The position numbers and the translations under genes were made by a program. From positions 1 through 10,071 of the forward strand of contig CATKZA010000028.1 of the NCBI GenBank assembly GCA_949841235.1: a DNA stretch of 10,071 nucleotides, written 5' to 3'. This DNA comes from an uncultured Clostridiaceae bacterium. Its GTDB lineage: Bacteria > Bacillota > Clostridia > Lachnospirales > Lachnospiraceae. Numbering within the stretch: position 1 is the first letter of the stretch; each line of letters opens with the position of its first letter. The notes under the pieces were generated by a model. The model did not search any database. It saw only the letters and a program-made list of their open reading frames with translations, and was not told the DNA's origin. Positions 1 to 6,711 of the stretch are shown here, piece after piece.

Positions 1-648
1 GCCCAAAATCTTGTCATAGACCGTGTCCAACGTATCACTGGGAGTGATGGCAATGCTGGTGTCATTGATTTTAATGCTGCTAGTCCCTGTCCCGGGAATG
101 GAATATGTGAGATTTCCCTGTGCCGCCTCCGGCAGCGCATCCACCGTCAACTGGTATGCGCCCGCCAATACCCCGGAAGAAACCCCCAGGGAATCTATGC
201 CAATCTCGTCAAAGGTCACCACCCGGCTGCAAGAACCGTCTAGCAGCTTGGTTCCATTGAAATCCGTGGTGCCGGCAATTCGATCCACCTCGTCCAGCAA
301 TTCGTTGATCTCCTTCTGTATCGCATAGCGGTCATCCACGGTGTTGGTGTCATTTGCCGCCTGCACGCTCAATTCCCTGGATCGCTGCAATAGGGATTCA
401 ATCTCAGTCAAAGCCCCCTCTGCCGTCTGGATAATGGAAGAACCATCATCCGCATTCCTGTTCGCCTGCTCCAAAGCCTGAATCTGCATGCGCATCTTAT
501 TGGAAACTGCCAGCCCTGCGGCATCATCCGCCGCCTTATTGATCTTATACCCGGAACTCAGGCGCTCCAAGGAGGTTGTCATCCTTTTGTCCGCCCTCTT
601 CAGGCTTAAGTTCGCCAGATGGGCTGAATAGTTGTTATTAAGTTTCAT
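1..648 (-). CDS. Flagellin, N-terminal 216 codons (3' end outside window)
   Basis: Flagellin is the filament subunit exported by the flagellar type III system and polymerised outside the cell. The translation from the ATG at 648-646 begins MKLNNNYSAHLANLSLKRAD and continues with the conserved D0/D1 signature: SLERLSSGYKINKAADDAAG (about 23-42), then LAVSNKMRMQIQALEQANRN and AEGALTEIESLLQRSRELSV, and AGTTDFNGTKLLDG near 124-137. From about residue 140 the sequence turns into a variable beta-rich domain that is still open at the left edge. A GGAGG box sits 6-7 bases upstream of the start. The start is 68 bp after the stop of the upstream DUF6240-like gene on the same strand, so the two may be co-transcribed. 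I see no convincing sigma-28 promoter in that 68-bp gap. One oddity is a cysteine near residue 140, as flagellins usually lack cysteine. A flagellin-like minor filament or hook-associated protein is the main alternative. Confidence 0.95.
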   Translation of the reverse strand, partial: MKLNNNYSAHLANLSLKRADKRMTTSLERLSSGYKINKAADDAAGLAVSNKMRMQIQALEQANRNADDGSSIIQTAEGALTEIESLLQRSRELSVQAANDTNTVDDRYAIQKEINELLDEVDRIAGTTDFNGTKLLDGSCSRVVTFDEIGIDSLGVSSGVLAGAYQLTVDALPEAAQGNLTYSIPGTGTSSIKINDTSIAITPSDTLDTVYDKILG

Positions 649-716
649 GAAATTCCTCCATTCTAAATTACTGACTGCCACCATTCACGGTCATTCAATC
701 CATCACGGGATAGACT

Positions 717-3700
717 CTAATGAATAGTAACAACCGACCTCACATAGCGCACCAGCATTTTAGAAATCTGGTACAGATGTGCCGTGTCTGCCTCCTGTGT
801 CTCTATCTGACTGTTCAGCAACTCATTTCTCGACTTGAAATCCATTCCAAAAGAAATGTTCCTGACCTGGAATCCGGCATTCTCCATATTCTCCCTCAGT
901 GCATCCTCCCCGGCTTTCAACGCCTCGTAGCCACTGCGCTCGTCACAGAGCACAAAGCCCTTCACCTTGCCGTCAGACAACTTGAAGTCCAGAGAAATAT
1001 TGCCATAATTCCCGTCTTCCATAGAAACCTGAATCCTCCCTGACTCATCTGCCCCATGGATAATCGTTAGATTCAATGAAGTGATGGTATCCCCTGTACG
1101 GATGGGAATATCATAACTGCGGGACTGCCTCATCGCCCCCTGCAAGCGGATTCCCCGCCCCAGCTGCCGCAATGTCTGCAAATCCTCAAAAGATATATCG
1201 GCTTGTTCATAGGATTTCGTGAGAATGTCCTGCATAATTTTTTCTGACCGCTCGCACTTCTCCTGAAGGACAGCCTCCTCCCCCAGGGCATCTTCTATGG
1301 AATCCACCACATCTTCCAACTCCTGACGCTCCTCCTGAGGCAGCACATTTCTCCTCTTGTATGTCTCTCCATAGACATTCTGCTGTCCCTCCAGCACAGT
1401 CTGCATGGCCATGATATTCCCCATGGTGTCCGGTATCCCCAATTTTCCAAGATACTCCTGAGCCTCCACGGAGGACTGCATCTGCTCCCTCACTTCCGCC
1501 GCCAGCATCTCGTAGTATTCCCGCTTGACTTCCTTATTCCCCGGCGCATTCTTCAACTGTTCGAAAAACTTCTCCACGGACACGTCCAGCAATTTCTCCA
1601 TATCCCCGTCAGTGATATCGGTTAATTTCTCCGGAGTGAGCGCCTGCAAGCTCTCTTCCACAAGATTCTGGTAATACCGTGCCTGGCTGACCTGTCCCTG
1701 TATCTCCTGTCCGTCACTCTGACCGGAAAATCCTCGCTGAATCTGCTCCGTGATGGTCTCCTTCGTTCTGGAAATCTCCCGCACGCCTGCGCTGTCATCC
1801 ACAGTGGAATCAATGCCATTCCCCTTGCGGATTCTGGCCTGGGTCAGCAGATTCCCCAGCGTCAGTTCCTGCTTCGCCCCCATCAGAGCGCCAATTACCG
1901 CCCCGTCAGACTGCTCAATCTGATGCAGCAGACGGTACACGCCGATATATCCCGCCCTCTCGTTCTCCGTAATCTGATTGGACTTCTCTAGCTGCCACAG
2001 GAACCGGCTGTATTTCTCCTGATCGTCAATGCCCTTCTCTTCATTGATCTGCTTTAATTTTTCATTCAGTTCGTCAATTGGCATATCCAGCGGATTTTCT
2101 CCCCGGCGGATCAGTTCCAGTACCGTAGCGGGCTTCATATTCTCAATGACCTGATTCACCTTGCTGTCAAACACCTTGACCTGATTGATATTCTCCTCGG
2201 TAATCTCCATGCTGTTGTATCCCAAGATGCGCACTGCCCTCTCATTGGCCTGGGTATCCTCAAGCCCCATGTCCGAAAGCATCTCCGGCACGCCCTGGAA
2301 GGCTTTCTCGATGGAATCACCCAAATCCGTCCTCACCTGGGTGCTTACCGTCTCATACACGCCATTCCATTCCTGCCTATTTGCCACCTGGCTGCTCACG
2401 GCCTTGTGCAACTCGTTCACCGTGAGGAGTTCCTGCTGCCTTACTCTGGTACCCAGAATGGCCGCATGGGCATCCGCAATATCTTTGGCCTTGGATAAGG
2501 TTTCTTGCAGCAAGTCAATCTGCTCCGGGGCAATATCCTCCACCCGGGTGCCAATCTGCCCGCTGTAATAATTCTGCTCCTGCCGGCGCAGTTCCGAAAT
2601 AATCTGATTCAGGGAAGCCGTCTCCACCCGGATGCCCTTCTGAGCCATGCGAACCGCCGACTGCAATGTCATCTTCTGGCGAATCTCCTCCACCTGCCTC
2701 TTCAATGTCACCTGGGCAATCTCATCCTCGGACATATCCTTCCTGTAAATCGTAGGCACCGGATCTCCCTGTCCGCCGCCGGATACCCGGATCTTATCCT
2801 GGATCTCCCGAATCAGTTCCAGATTCACAAAACCCCGCTTATCCTGAGTTTCGTCCTCCTGTCCCGCTGCCCCCTCCTGAGCCTCCGCCCCTACAGGAAT
2901 CATCTGGGGATGTTCTTTCAGATAATCCACCACATGAATAATCGTGCTATCGTCAATCTGCTGGAAATCCTTCACCGCATCCCTGGCCACCACGAACTGG
3001 CTGTCGTCCAGCACCGCCTCCTTGGCAGACAGACCCGCAGACATGGCGAAGAGAATCTGTTCCAGCACCTTATCCCCCGTCATATTCTTCGGAACCTGCT
3101 CTAACGTCTCCAGTTTGGACAGGGTGACCTGGTTGATGGGAAGCTCCCTGTCAAAGAGCCACCGGGCATTCTCCCTTCCCTCCGGGGTATCATAGCCGCA
3201 GTTTTGCAGTATCTGCTCAATCTGCTTTTGATAGGCCCTGTAATCCTGCCCCGCATCGGAACTGCTTCCCGAGCCAAACACAGAAAATTTCCCCTGATAC
3301 AGATGATCGATGGTGGGGGATAGATTCTGCCCCACGATATAGGCTTTGGACTGATCTGTCATCTCCAGAGCGGAATGGCTCATGGACAGGGCGGAAATCA
3401 CCTGGGACAAATTCTCCTCTGTGGCGGGAATGCCCGCATCCTCCATGGCCTGGCGAATCTGCCCCTCGCTCTTCTGATCCAGAAATCCAGCCAGCTGCAT
3501 CCTCTCCAAATCCTCCTGGAGCTTCTTCCGAAACTCCTGATTCTCCTCCATCTTCTGCTGCTGCCAGTTCCTCCTGGCCTTCCCCTTCTCGATGGCACTC
3601 TCCACCACCTCTTTGGTCATCTTCTCCAGAGAGCCTTCTTCCTCTTCAATCTCCTGATAATCCTCGCCGCTCAGCACGGCAAACTGCTCCCCCTCGTCCA

Positions 3701-4079
3701 GAGTTCCCGCCGCTTCCTTTGCACTCTTCTCCAGATAATCGGCAAAGCCGTATCCATTGGGAACTGCACCGGCGCTCATCCTGTCCCCGGCATCCCCCGT
3801 CTCCGGTCCCCTGTCCACTTCCTTCAGCACGATGCTGTCCTTGGAGATATCCATGATGCGGAAACTCCTGACATCGCCCTCCACCGGGTTCTTCACCGCA
3901 TTCTTCGCCACCGATACGCTGATTCCATTAAAATTCAGCGTAATCTGCCCGGAGACAGCCCCGATCATCCCCTCCACGGTCTGCCCTTTTTTTCCAATAT
4001 TCAGAAAGGAGTTCGCCAGGGCATGCTCCTTCTGGTTGTTTGCACGATTGCCATAAATGGTCACACTTCTAACGTCCAT
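717..4079 (-). CDS. DUF6240-like large protein, candidate FliK-type hook-length protein
   Basis: A 1120-residue soluble, helix- and glutamine/glutamate-rich protein with no signal peptide or membrane segment. I recognise it as DUF6240-like; the family has no established function that I know. Residues about 35-90 form a small beta domain (KGQTVEGMIGAVSGQITLNF, then a 'PVEGDV..F.I...S.D.IVLKEV' pattern) like the N-terminal beta modules of some FliK proteins. The long middle is mostly amphipathic helix with coiled-coil-like stretches. Residues about 985-1080 follow the FliK C-domain plan: beta strands (DIPIRTGDTITSLNLTIIHG, RIQVSMEDGNYGNISLDFKL), then a helix ending in ALRENMENAGFQVRNISFGM. The first ATG at 4091 is probably not used: its GGGGGA is the ribosome binding site for the ATG at 4079, 4-5 bases downstream. 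The neighbouring flagellin fits a flagellar role. The FliK assignment is inference; gene reality is near certain. Confidence 0.9.
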   Translation of the reverse strand: MDVRSVTIYGNRANNQKEHALANSFLNIGKKGQTVEGMIGAVSGQITLNFNGISVSVAKNAVKNPVEGDVRSFRIMDISKDSIVLKEVDRGPETGDAGDRMSAGAVPNGYGFADYLEKSAKEAAGTLDEGEQFAVLSGEDYQEIEEEEGSLEKMTKEVVESAIEKGKARRNWQQQKMEENQEFRKKLQEDLERMQLAGFLDQKSEGQIRQAMEDAGIPATEENLSQVISALSMSHSALEMTDQSKAYIVGQNLSPTIDHLYQGKFSVFGSGSSSDAGQDYRAYQKQIEQILQNCGYDTPEGRENARWLFDRELPINQVTLSKLETLEQVPKNMTGDKVLEQILFAMSAGLSAKEAVLDDSQFVVARDAVKDFQQIDDSTIIHVVDYLKEHPQMIPVGAEAQEGAAGQEDETQDKRGFVNLELIREIQDKIRVSGGGQGDPVPTIYRKDMSEDEIAQVTLKRQVEEIRQKMTLQSAVRMAQKGIRVETASLNQIISELRRQEQNYYSGQIGTRVEDIAPEQIDLLQETLSKAKDIADAHAAILGTRVRQQELLTVNELHKAVSSQVANRQEWNGVYETVSTQVRTDLGDSIEKAFQGVPEMLSDMGLEDTQANERAVRILGYNSMEITEENINQVKVFDSKVNQVIENMKPATVLELIRRGENPLDMPIDELNEKLKQINEEKGIDDQEKYSRFLWQLEKSNQITENERAGYIGVYRLLHQIEQSDGAVIGALMGAKQELTLGNLLTQARIRKGNGIDSTVDDSAGVREISRTKETITEQIQRGFSGQSDGQEIQGQVSQARYYQNLVEESLQALTPEKLTDITDGDMEKLLDVSVEKFFEQLKNAPGNKEVKREYYEMLAAEVREQMQSSVEAQEYLGKLGIPDTMGNIMAMQTVLEGQQNVYGETYKRRNVLPQEERQELEDVVDSIEDALGEEAVLQEKCERSEKIMQDILTKSYEQADISFEDLQTLRQLGRGIRLQGAMRQSRSYDIPIRTGDTITSLNLTIIHGADESGRIQVSMEDGNYGNISLDFKLSDGKVKGFVLCDERSGYEALKAGEDALRENMENAGFQVRNISFGMDFKSRNELLNSQIETQEADTAHLYQISKMLVRYVRSVVTIH

Positions 4080-4104
4080 AAAATCCCCCATTCTTACTTA
4101 GCCT

Positions 4105-4157
4105 GCAAGTTTGTGCGCAAGCACAAATCTTGCGTGTGAAAAATTTATTTTTCACAC
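4105..4157. repeat. Two adjacent hairpins in the leader of the DUF6240-like gene
   Basis: Two inverted repeats lie side by side. The first pairs GCAAG+TTTGTGC (4105-4116) with GCACAAA+CTTGC (4121-4133), with one bulged T and a 4-base loop. The second pairs GTGTGAAAAA (4134-4143) perfectly with TTTTTCACAC (4148-4157) around a 4-base loop. They sit 26 bp before the start codon at 4079 on the minus strand, so they would be in the 5' untranslated RNA. A GGGAGG box (4161-4166 on the minus strand) lies just upstream of the hairpins and precedes no usable ORF (GTG then TGA). This looks like a small palindromic element that has separated an old ribosome binding site from its gene, or a folded leader. 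A smaller hairpin, ACGGC/GCCGT, is at 4215-4227. Confidence 0.6.
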
Positions 4158-4243
4158 TATCCTCCCGCACGTACAATTAATAATAGTAAAAGCAACTATA
4201 AACTGTCACTGTTCACGGCTTCGCCGTTCCAGCAACCTATAAC

Positions 4244-4287
4244 TCTTTATTTATTTCGACCAAATAGCCTCTTCTCTTTACTCATTA
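4244..4287. repeat. Left copy of 44-bp exact direct repeat
   Basis: These 44 bases are identical to 7930-7973 in the same orientation; identity stops at both edges (preceding base c versus a, following base a versus g). Read on the plus strand the copy encodes SLFISTK plus stop, the exact C-terminus of the 413-residue protein at the other repeat. Here nothing upstream is in frame with it, so it is either a remnant of a lost relative or a duplicated boundary sequence. Its last three bases form the TAA stop of the minus-strand small ORF. See the finding on the cassette. Confidence 0.93.
4253..4280 (-). promoter_or_regulatory. Weak sigma-28/sigma-D-like promoter candidate
   Basis: On the minus strand TAAA (4280-4277) is followed after 16 bases by GTCGAAAT (4260-4253), which matches 6 of 8 bases of the sigma-D -10 consensus GCCGATAT. 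It points at the DUF6240-like and flagellin genes, about 170 bp upstream of the former's start, which makes sense for late flagellar genes. The spacer and two mismatches make it only a candidate. The same bases lie in the right repeat copy, where they would read antisense into the 413-codon gene. Confidence 0.3.
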
Positions 4288-4428
4288 AATTAGATTTGTA
4301 TCTGCTATCATATGGATCGCAACTCTTTCTCGATCTGGTTGTTTGTCATTATTCAATACTAGATTTAGACGCTGTTTTGTTGTCAATGTATCAAATAGAT
4401 GCCGGTTTTTTCTCGATTTTTCAGGCAT
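4285..4428 (-). CDS. Small ORF, 47 residues, basic N-terminus, unknown function
   Basis: The ATG at 4428-4426 follows an AAAGGA ribosome binding site with a 6-base spacer. The product begins MPEKSRKNRHLFDTLTTKQR and ends DRERVAIHMIADTNLI before TAA (then TGA). It is charged and probably helical, with no signal peptide, cysteine or membrane segment. I do not recognise it. It is divergent from the plus-strand promoter at 4469-4497, an arrangement seen for small autoregulators. Its stop codon is made from the first three bases (minus strand) of the 44-bp repeat. It may therefore be the 5' end of a longer gene that was cut at the repeat boundary and acquired a stop by chance. I judge it a plausible real or recently truncated gene because of the good ribosome site and protein-like composition. 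Confidence 0.45.
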   Translation of the reverse strand: MPEKSRKNRHLFDTLTTKQRLNLVLNNDKQPDRERVAIHMIADTNLI

Positions 4429-4468
4429 TTACGTTCCTTTTCGATATGGGAAGTTTGAGTCTATTTCA

Positions 4469-4497
4469 TTGACATTTTCTATCATAAGCGTTATGAT
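4469..4497 (+). promoter_or_regulatory. Strong sigma-A-type promoter
   Basis: TTGACA at 4469-4474 (6/6) and TATGAT at 4492-4497 (5/6) are separated by an optimal 17 bases. Transcription would start near 4503-4506, about 100 bases before the first ribosome binding site (AGAAAGGA, 4592-4599). It would drive the 106-codon ORF and the tandem-module protein. No other comparable promoter lies upstream of these genes within the block. Confidence 0.7.
4481..4497. promoter_or_regulatory. Palindromic operator candidate over the -10 box
   Basis: ATCATAAGCGTTATGAT is a perfect 7-bp inverted repeat around a 3-base centre. Its right arm contains the TATGAT -10 box, so a dimeric repressor bound here would block the promoter. 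The regulator is unknown; the divergent small ORF ending at 4285 is one possibility. Confidence 0.45.
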
Positions 4498-4606
4498 TTG
4501 GTTATATGGAAATCAGTAGAGTTATTGGCATTGGACAATTTTATACAAAGTTTTTTGAAAGATATGGATTTATAGCAGCATTTTTAAAAAAAGAAAGGAT
4601 GTTACC

Positions 4607-4927
4607 GTGGTTATGCCAGGATGGTCTGGAAGTAATTGTCATGCGTATACCTGGCCTGGCAATCATAAAATATGGCTGCAGCATCCAGGAGCCTTTTTGA
4701 CAGATGGCAGTTATAAAAAAGTGAATAATTCGGACGGAAGGCCTACGAAAAATTATCAGAAGATAGTAAACACCTCGCGTCAGCATTCTGCCATTGTGAT
4801 AGATTGTAAAAATCAGCGCATTAGAACAAAGAATCTCGGAGATCCAATTTACGAATGTGATTTAAAGGCAGATTTTGGCACAATTATCTCTTCATATGCA
4901 ATTTATGAACGCAACTATGTGTGCTGA
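4607..4927 (+). CDS. Hypothetical protein, 106 residues, possible gene fragment
   Basis: A GTG start at 4607 has AGAAAGGA 7 bases upstream; an in-frame ATG follows at 4613. The product begins VVMPGWSGSNCHAYTWPGNH and ends SSYAIYERNYVC, with many aromatic, asparagine and basic residues and three cysteines plus histidines. There is no signal peptide or membrane segment. I do not recognise a family. The reading frame is open for 17 codons upstream of the GTG, and another frame stays open to a TGA at 5004-5006 that overlaps the next gene's ATG. The area may therefore hold a decayed, frameshifted gene rather than an intact one. A competing 64-codon frame from 4506 has no ribosome site for its first ATG. 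It sits 75 bp before the tandem-module gene, behind the same promoter. Confidence 0.4.
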   Translation: MVMPGWSGSNCHAYTWPGNHKIWLQHPGAFLTDGSYKKVNNSDGRPTKNYQKIVNTSRQHSAIVIDCKNQRIRTKNLGDPIYECDLKADFGTIISSYAIYERNYVC

Positions 4928-5002
4928 TTTTGATAAAGCAAAAGTGAACTTTGTTCGCTATGCAGAAATGAGGATTATTATGGCAAAAAGGAGTTGGGAT
5001 TT

Positions 5003-6625
5003 ATGAAGAAAAGATATGCTATCTTAGCCGGGGGGCTTTTGATGCTTTTGGCGGCAAGCCTATTGCTGGGCATGATATATTTAAATCATGATGGCGGCAA
5101 AAGGAACAAGGCTACAGTGAAAGAAAGCGATGCACCAAAAGGGCAAGCCACAGCTACTGAATCCGATGCATCGGAGAAACCGATACGGTTCAATGTTAAC
5201 CTTTCTGTGTCTTGGTCTCACTATAGTCCTATGGAAGGGTGGTTTATAGAAGAGCATTTGAAAGAAAAGTTTGGAATAGAGGTTTGGCAGGCGGATGCCT
5301 CCCGCGGTGGTTTCGATGGAACCGAGGAGGGCATAGAATTATGCTGGCTGCAATCATACACCAATTTTTATGATGCGGTCAAGGAAGGTAAATTAAGGAA
5401 CTTGGAGGATGAAATCAAAGAGCATCCGGAAGTTTATCGAAGATATCGGAAGGCAATCAAAAAGATTAAAGCCGATACCTATAAGAATACCGGGAAAAAG
5501 GGAGTTTTCGGCATTCCCTCATGGCTGTCTTCTTTTGACGATACCGGGATAGAGGGGGTTTGCGTGGTAGTTCCTGCGAATGCCCCCCATCCGGAGCTTG
5601 CGCTGGAATTGCTTACCTATTCTGCTTCTGATGAGGGCATTATGAATATTGCTTTCGGGCCGGAAGGGCAGATGTGGAAAAAAGAGAATGGGAAGTATGT
5701 ACTTTTGCAGGACGGGTATCAAATCAATGATGAAAATCCAGGGAAAAAGTTTGTGAAGACCAAGTCCGGGATGGTGGATTTTGGATCTGCCATATGTCCT
5801 CTGGAATTGGTGGGCAATGTGGGTTTAGGACGGGAACTGCTGAAACGATCGTCTGGCAAGAACAAGGCTACAGTGAAAGAAAGCGATGCACCAAAAGGGC
5901 AAGCCACAGTTGCTGAATCCGATGCATCGGAGAAACCAATACGGTTTTATGTAAAACTTTCTGCAGGCTGGAGTCCGAATAGCCCTATGAAGGGGTGGTT
6001 TATAGAAGAGCATTTGAAAGAAAAGTTTGGAATAGAGGTTTGGCAGGCGGATACCTTCCGCAGTGGTTTCGATGAAAGCGAGGAAGACATAGAATTATGC
6101 TGGCTGCAATCATACACCAATTTTTATGATGCGGTCAAAGGAGGGAAATTGCGGAATTTAGAGGATGAAATCAAAAAGCATCCGAAAGTTTATCGAAGAT
6201 ATCGGAAGGCGATCAAGAAGATCAAAGCCGATACCTATAAGAATACTGGGAAAAAGGGAGTTTTCGGCATTCCCACATGGCTGTCTTCTTTTGACGATAC
6301 CGGAATAGAGGGGTATTGCGTGGTAGTTCCTGCGAATGCCCCCCATCCGAAGCTTGCACTGGAATTGCTTACCTATTCCGCTTCCAATGAGGGCATTATG
6401 AATATTGCTTTCGGGCCGGAGGGGCAGATGTGGAAAGAGGAGAATGGAAAGTATGTGCTTTTGCAGGACTGGTATCAAATCAATGACGAAAACCCAGGGA
6501 AAAAGGTTGTGAAGACCAAGTCCGGCATGGAGGATCGTGGAACTGCCATATGTCCTCTGGAATTGGTGGGCAATGTGAGTTTAGGACGGGAACTGCTGAA
6601 ACGATCGTCTGGCAAGACCAAATAA
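5003..6625 (+). CDS. Membrane-anchored protein with two tandem shortened solute-binding-protein modules
   Basis: A 540-residue protein. The ATG at 5003 follows AAAAAGGAG with a 9-base gap; the TTG at 4994 is too close to that box to be the start. Residues 5-27 are a hydrophobic signal-anchor or signal peptide without a lipobox cysteine. Two 252-residue units follow (35-286 and 287-538), about 88% identical by my hand count. Each begins with a hydrophilic linker bearing two ESDA motifs, then a segment like the N-lobe of family-1 extracellular solute-binding proteins (LCWLQSYTNFYDAVKEGKLR, ending TGKKGVFGIPSW, like the usual 'GK.YGIP'). The C-lobe signature follows almost directly (VVVPANAPHPELALELLTYS and EGIMNIAFGPEGQMW). 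The roughly 200 central residues of a normal binding protein are missing. No ABC permease genes are nearby, so a transport role is doubtful; a cell-surface binding or scaffold role is equally possible. Confidence 0.88.
   Translation: MKKRYAILAGGLLMLLAASLLLGMIYLNHDGGKRNKATVKESDAPKGQATATESDASEKPIRFNVNLSVSWSHYSPMEGWFIEEHLKEKFGIEVWQADASRGGFDGTEEGIELCWLQSYTNFYDAVKEGKLRNLEDEIKEHPEVYRRYRKAIKKIKADTYKNTGKKGVFGIPSWLSSFDDTGIEGVCVVVPANAPHPELALELLTYSASDEGIMNIAFGPEGQMWKKENGKYVLLQDGYQINDENPGKKFVKTKSGMVDFGSAICPLELVGNVGLGRELLKRSSGKNKATVKESDAPKGQATVAESDASEKPIRFYVKLSAGWSPNSPMKGWFIEEHLKEKFGIEVWQADTFRSGFDESEEDIELCWLQSYTNFYDAVKGGKLRNLEDEIKKHPKVYRRYRKAIKKIKADTYKNTGKKGVFGIPTWLSSFDDTGIEGYCVVVPANAPHPKLALELLTYSASNEGIMNIAFGPEGQMWKEENGKYVLLQDWYQINDENPGKKVVKTKSGMEDRGTAICPLELVGNVSLGRELLKRSSGKTK
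5105..5860 (+). repeat. Tandem duplication, unit 1 (756 bp)
   Basis: This unit matches 5861-6616 at a constant offset of 756 bp (252 codons) with no insertions or deletions at any of several anchors checked. Both start AACAAGGCTACAGTGAAAGA and end GTCTGGCAAG. Substitutions are scattered and many change residues, so the duplication is fairly recent but not brand new. Confidence 0.95.
5861..6616 (+). repeat. Tandem duplication, unit 2 (756 bp)
   Basis: Second copy of the 756-bp in-frame unit, directly abutting the first. The protein ends only two codons after it. Differences from unit 1 cluster in the first 75 residues (for example WSHYSP to WSPNSP, ADASRGGFDG to ADTFRSGFDE), while the C-lobe part is nearly unchanged. 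Confidence 0.95.
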
Positions 6626-6643
6626 AACGAATGGATCATTCAT

Positions 6644-6683
6644 AACGCAAACGCCCCGCATGATTGTGCAGGGCGTTTGCGTT
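6644..6683 (+). terminator. Large hairpin, probable terminator of the tandem-module gene
   Basis: AACGCAAACGCCC (6644-6656) pairs perfectly over 13 bp with GGGCGTTTGCGTT (6671-6683); the 14-base loop can add a further GCA/TGC pair. It begins 19 bp after the stop at 6625 and precedes the ribosome site of the next gene. The stem is very stable, but the tail (GTACTAG) has no proper T-run, so it may reduce rather than stop read-through into the 413-codon gene, or serve to protect mRNA. Confidence 0.6.
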
Positions 6684-6711
6684 GTACTAGAATCAGAGAA
6701 AGGATGGACTG

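Noticed and set aside
23..328. 101-codon plus-strand frame opposite flagellin
   Set aside because: Antisense shadow of a clear flagellin reading frame.
671..690. Resemblance of the flagellin/DUF6240 gap to 4202-4220 (both contain TTCACGG after CTG.CAC)
   Set aside because: Only about 13 of 16 bases match over a short stretch, too little to call a repeat without a genome-wide comparison.
649..716. Sigma-28 promoter directly upstream of flagellin
   Set aside because: No TAAA followed at 14-16 bases by anything near GCCGATAT in the 68-bp gap.
2505..4139. Several long plus-strand frames rich in Leu/His/Pro opposite the DUF6240-like gene
   Set aside because: Composition typical of the complement of a GC-rich helical gene; no ribosome sites and no recognisable domains.
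4506..4700. 64-codon plus-strand frame beginning next to the promoter start
   Set aside because: The ATG is within a base or two of the predicted transcript start with no ribosome site; its internal ATG at 4599 abuts the AGAAAGG box with no spacer. The GTG at 4607 in another frame fits that box better.
4980..5006. Eight-residue ORF (MAKRSWDL) overlapping the tandem-module start as a leader peptide
   Set aside because: A GAGGA box is present, but the frame is more simply the tail of an older open frame; no attenuator structure follows it.
5105..6616. CRISPR or short tandem repeat array
   Set aside because: There are only two 756-bp in-frame coding units with no spacers; no short regularly spaced repeats occur anywhere in the window.
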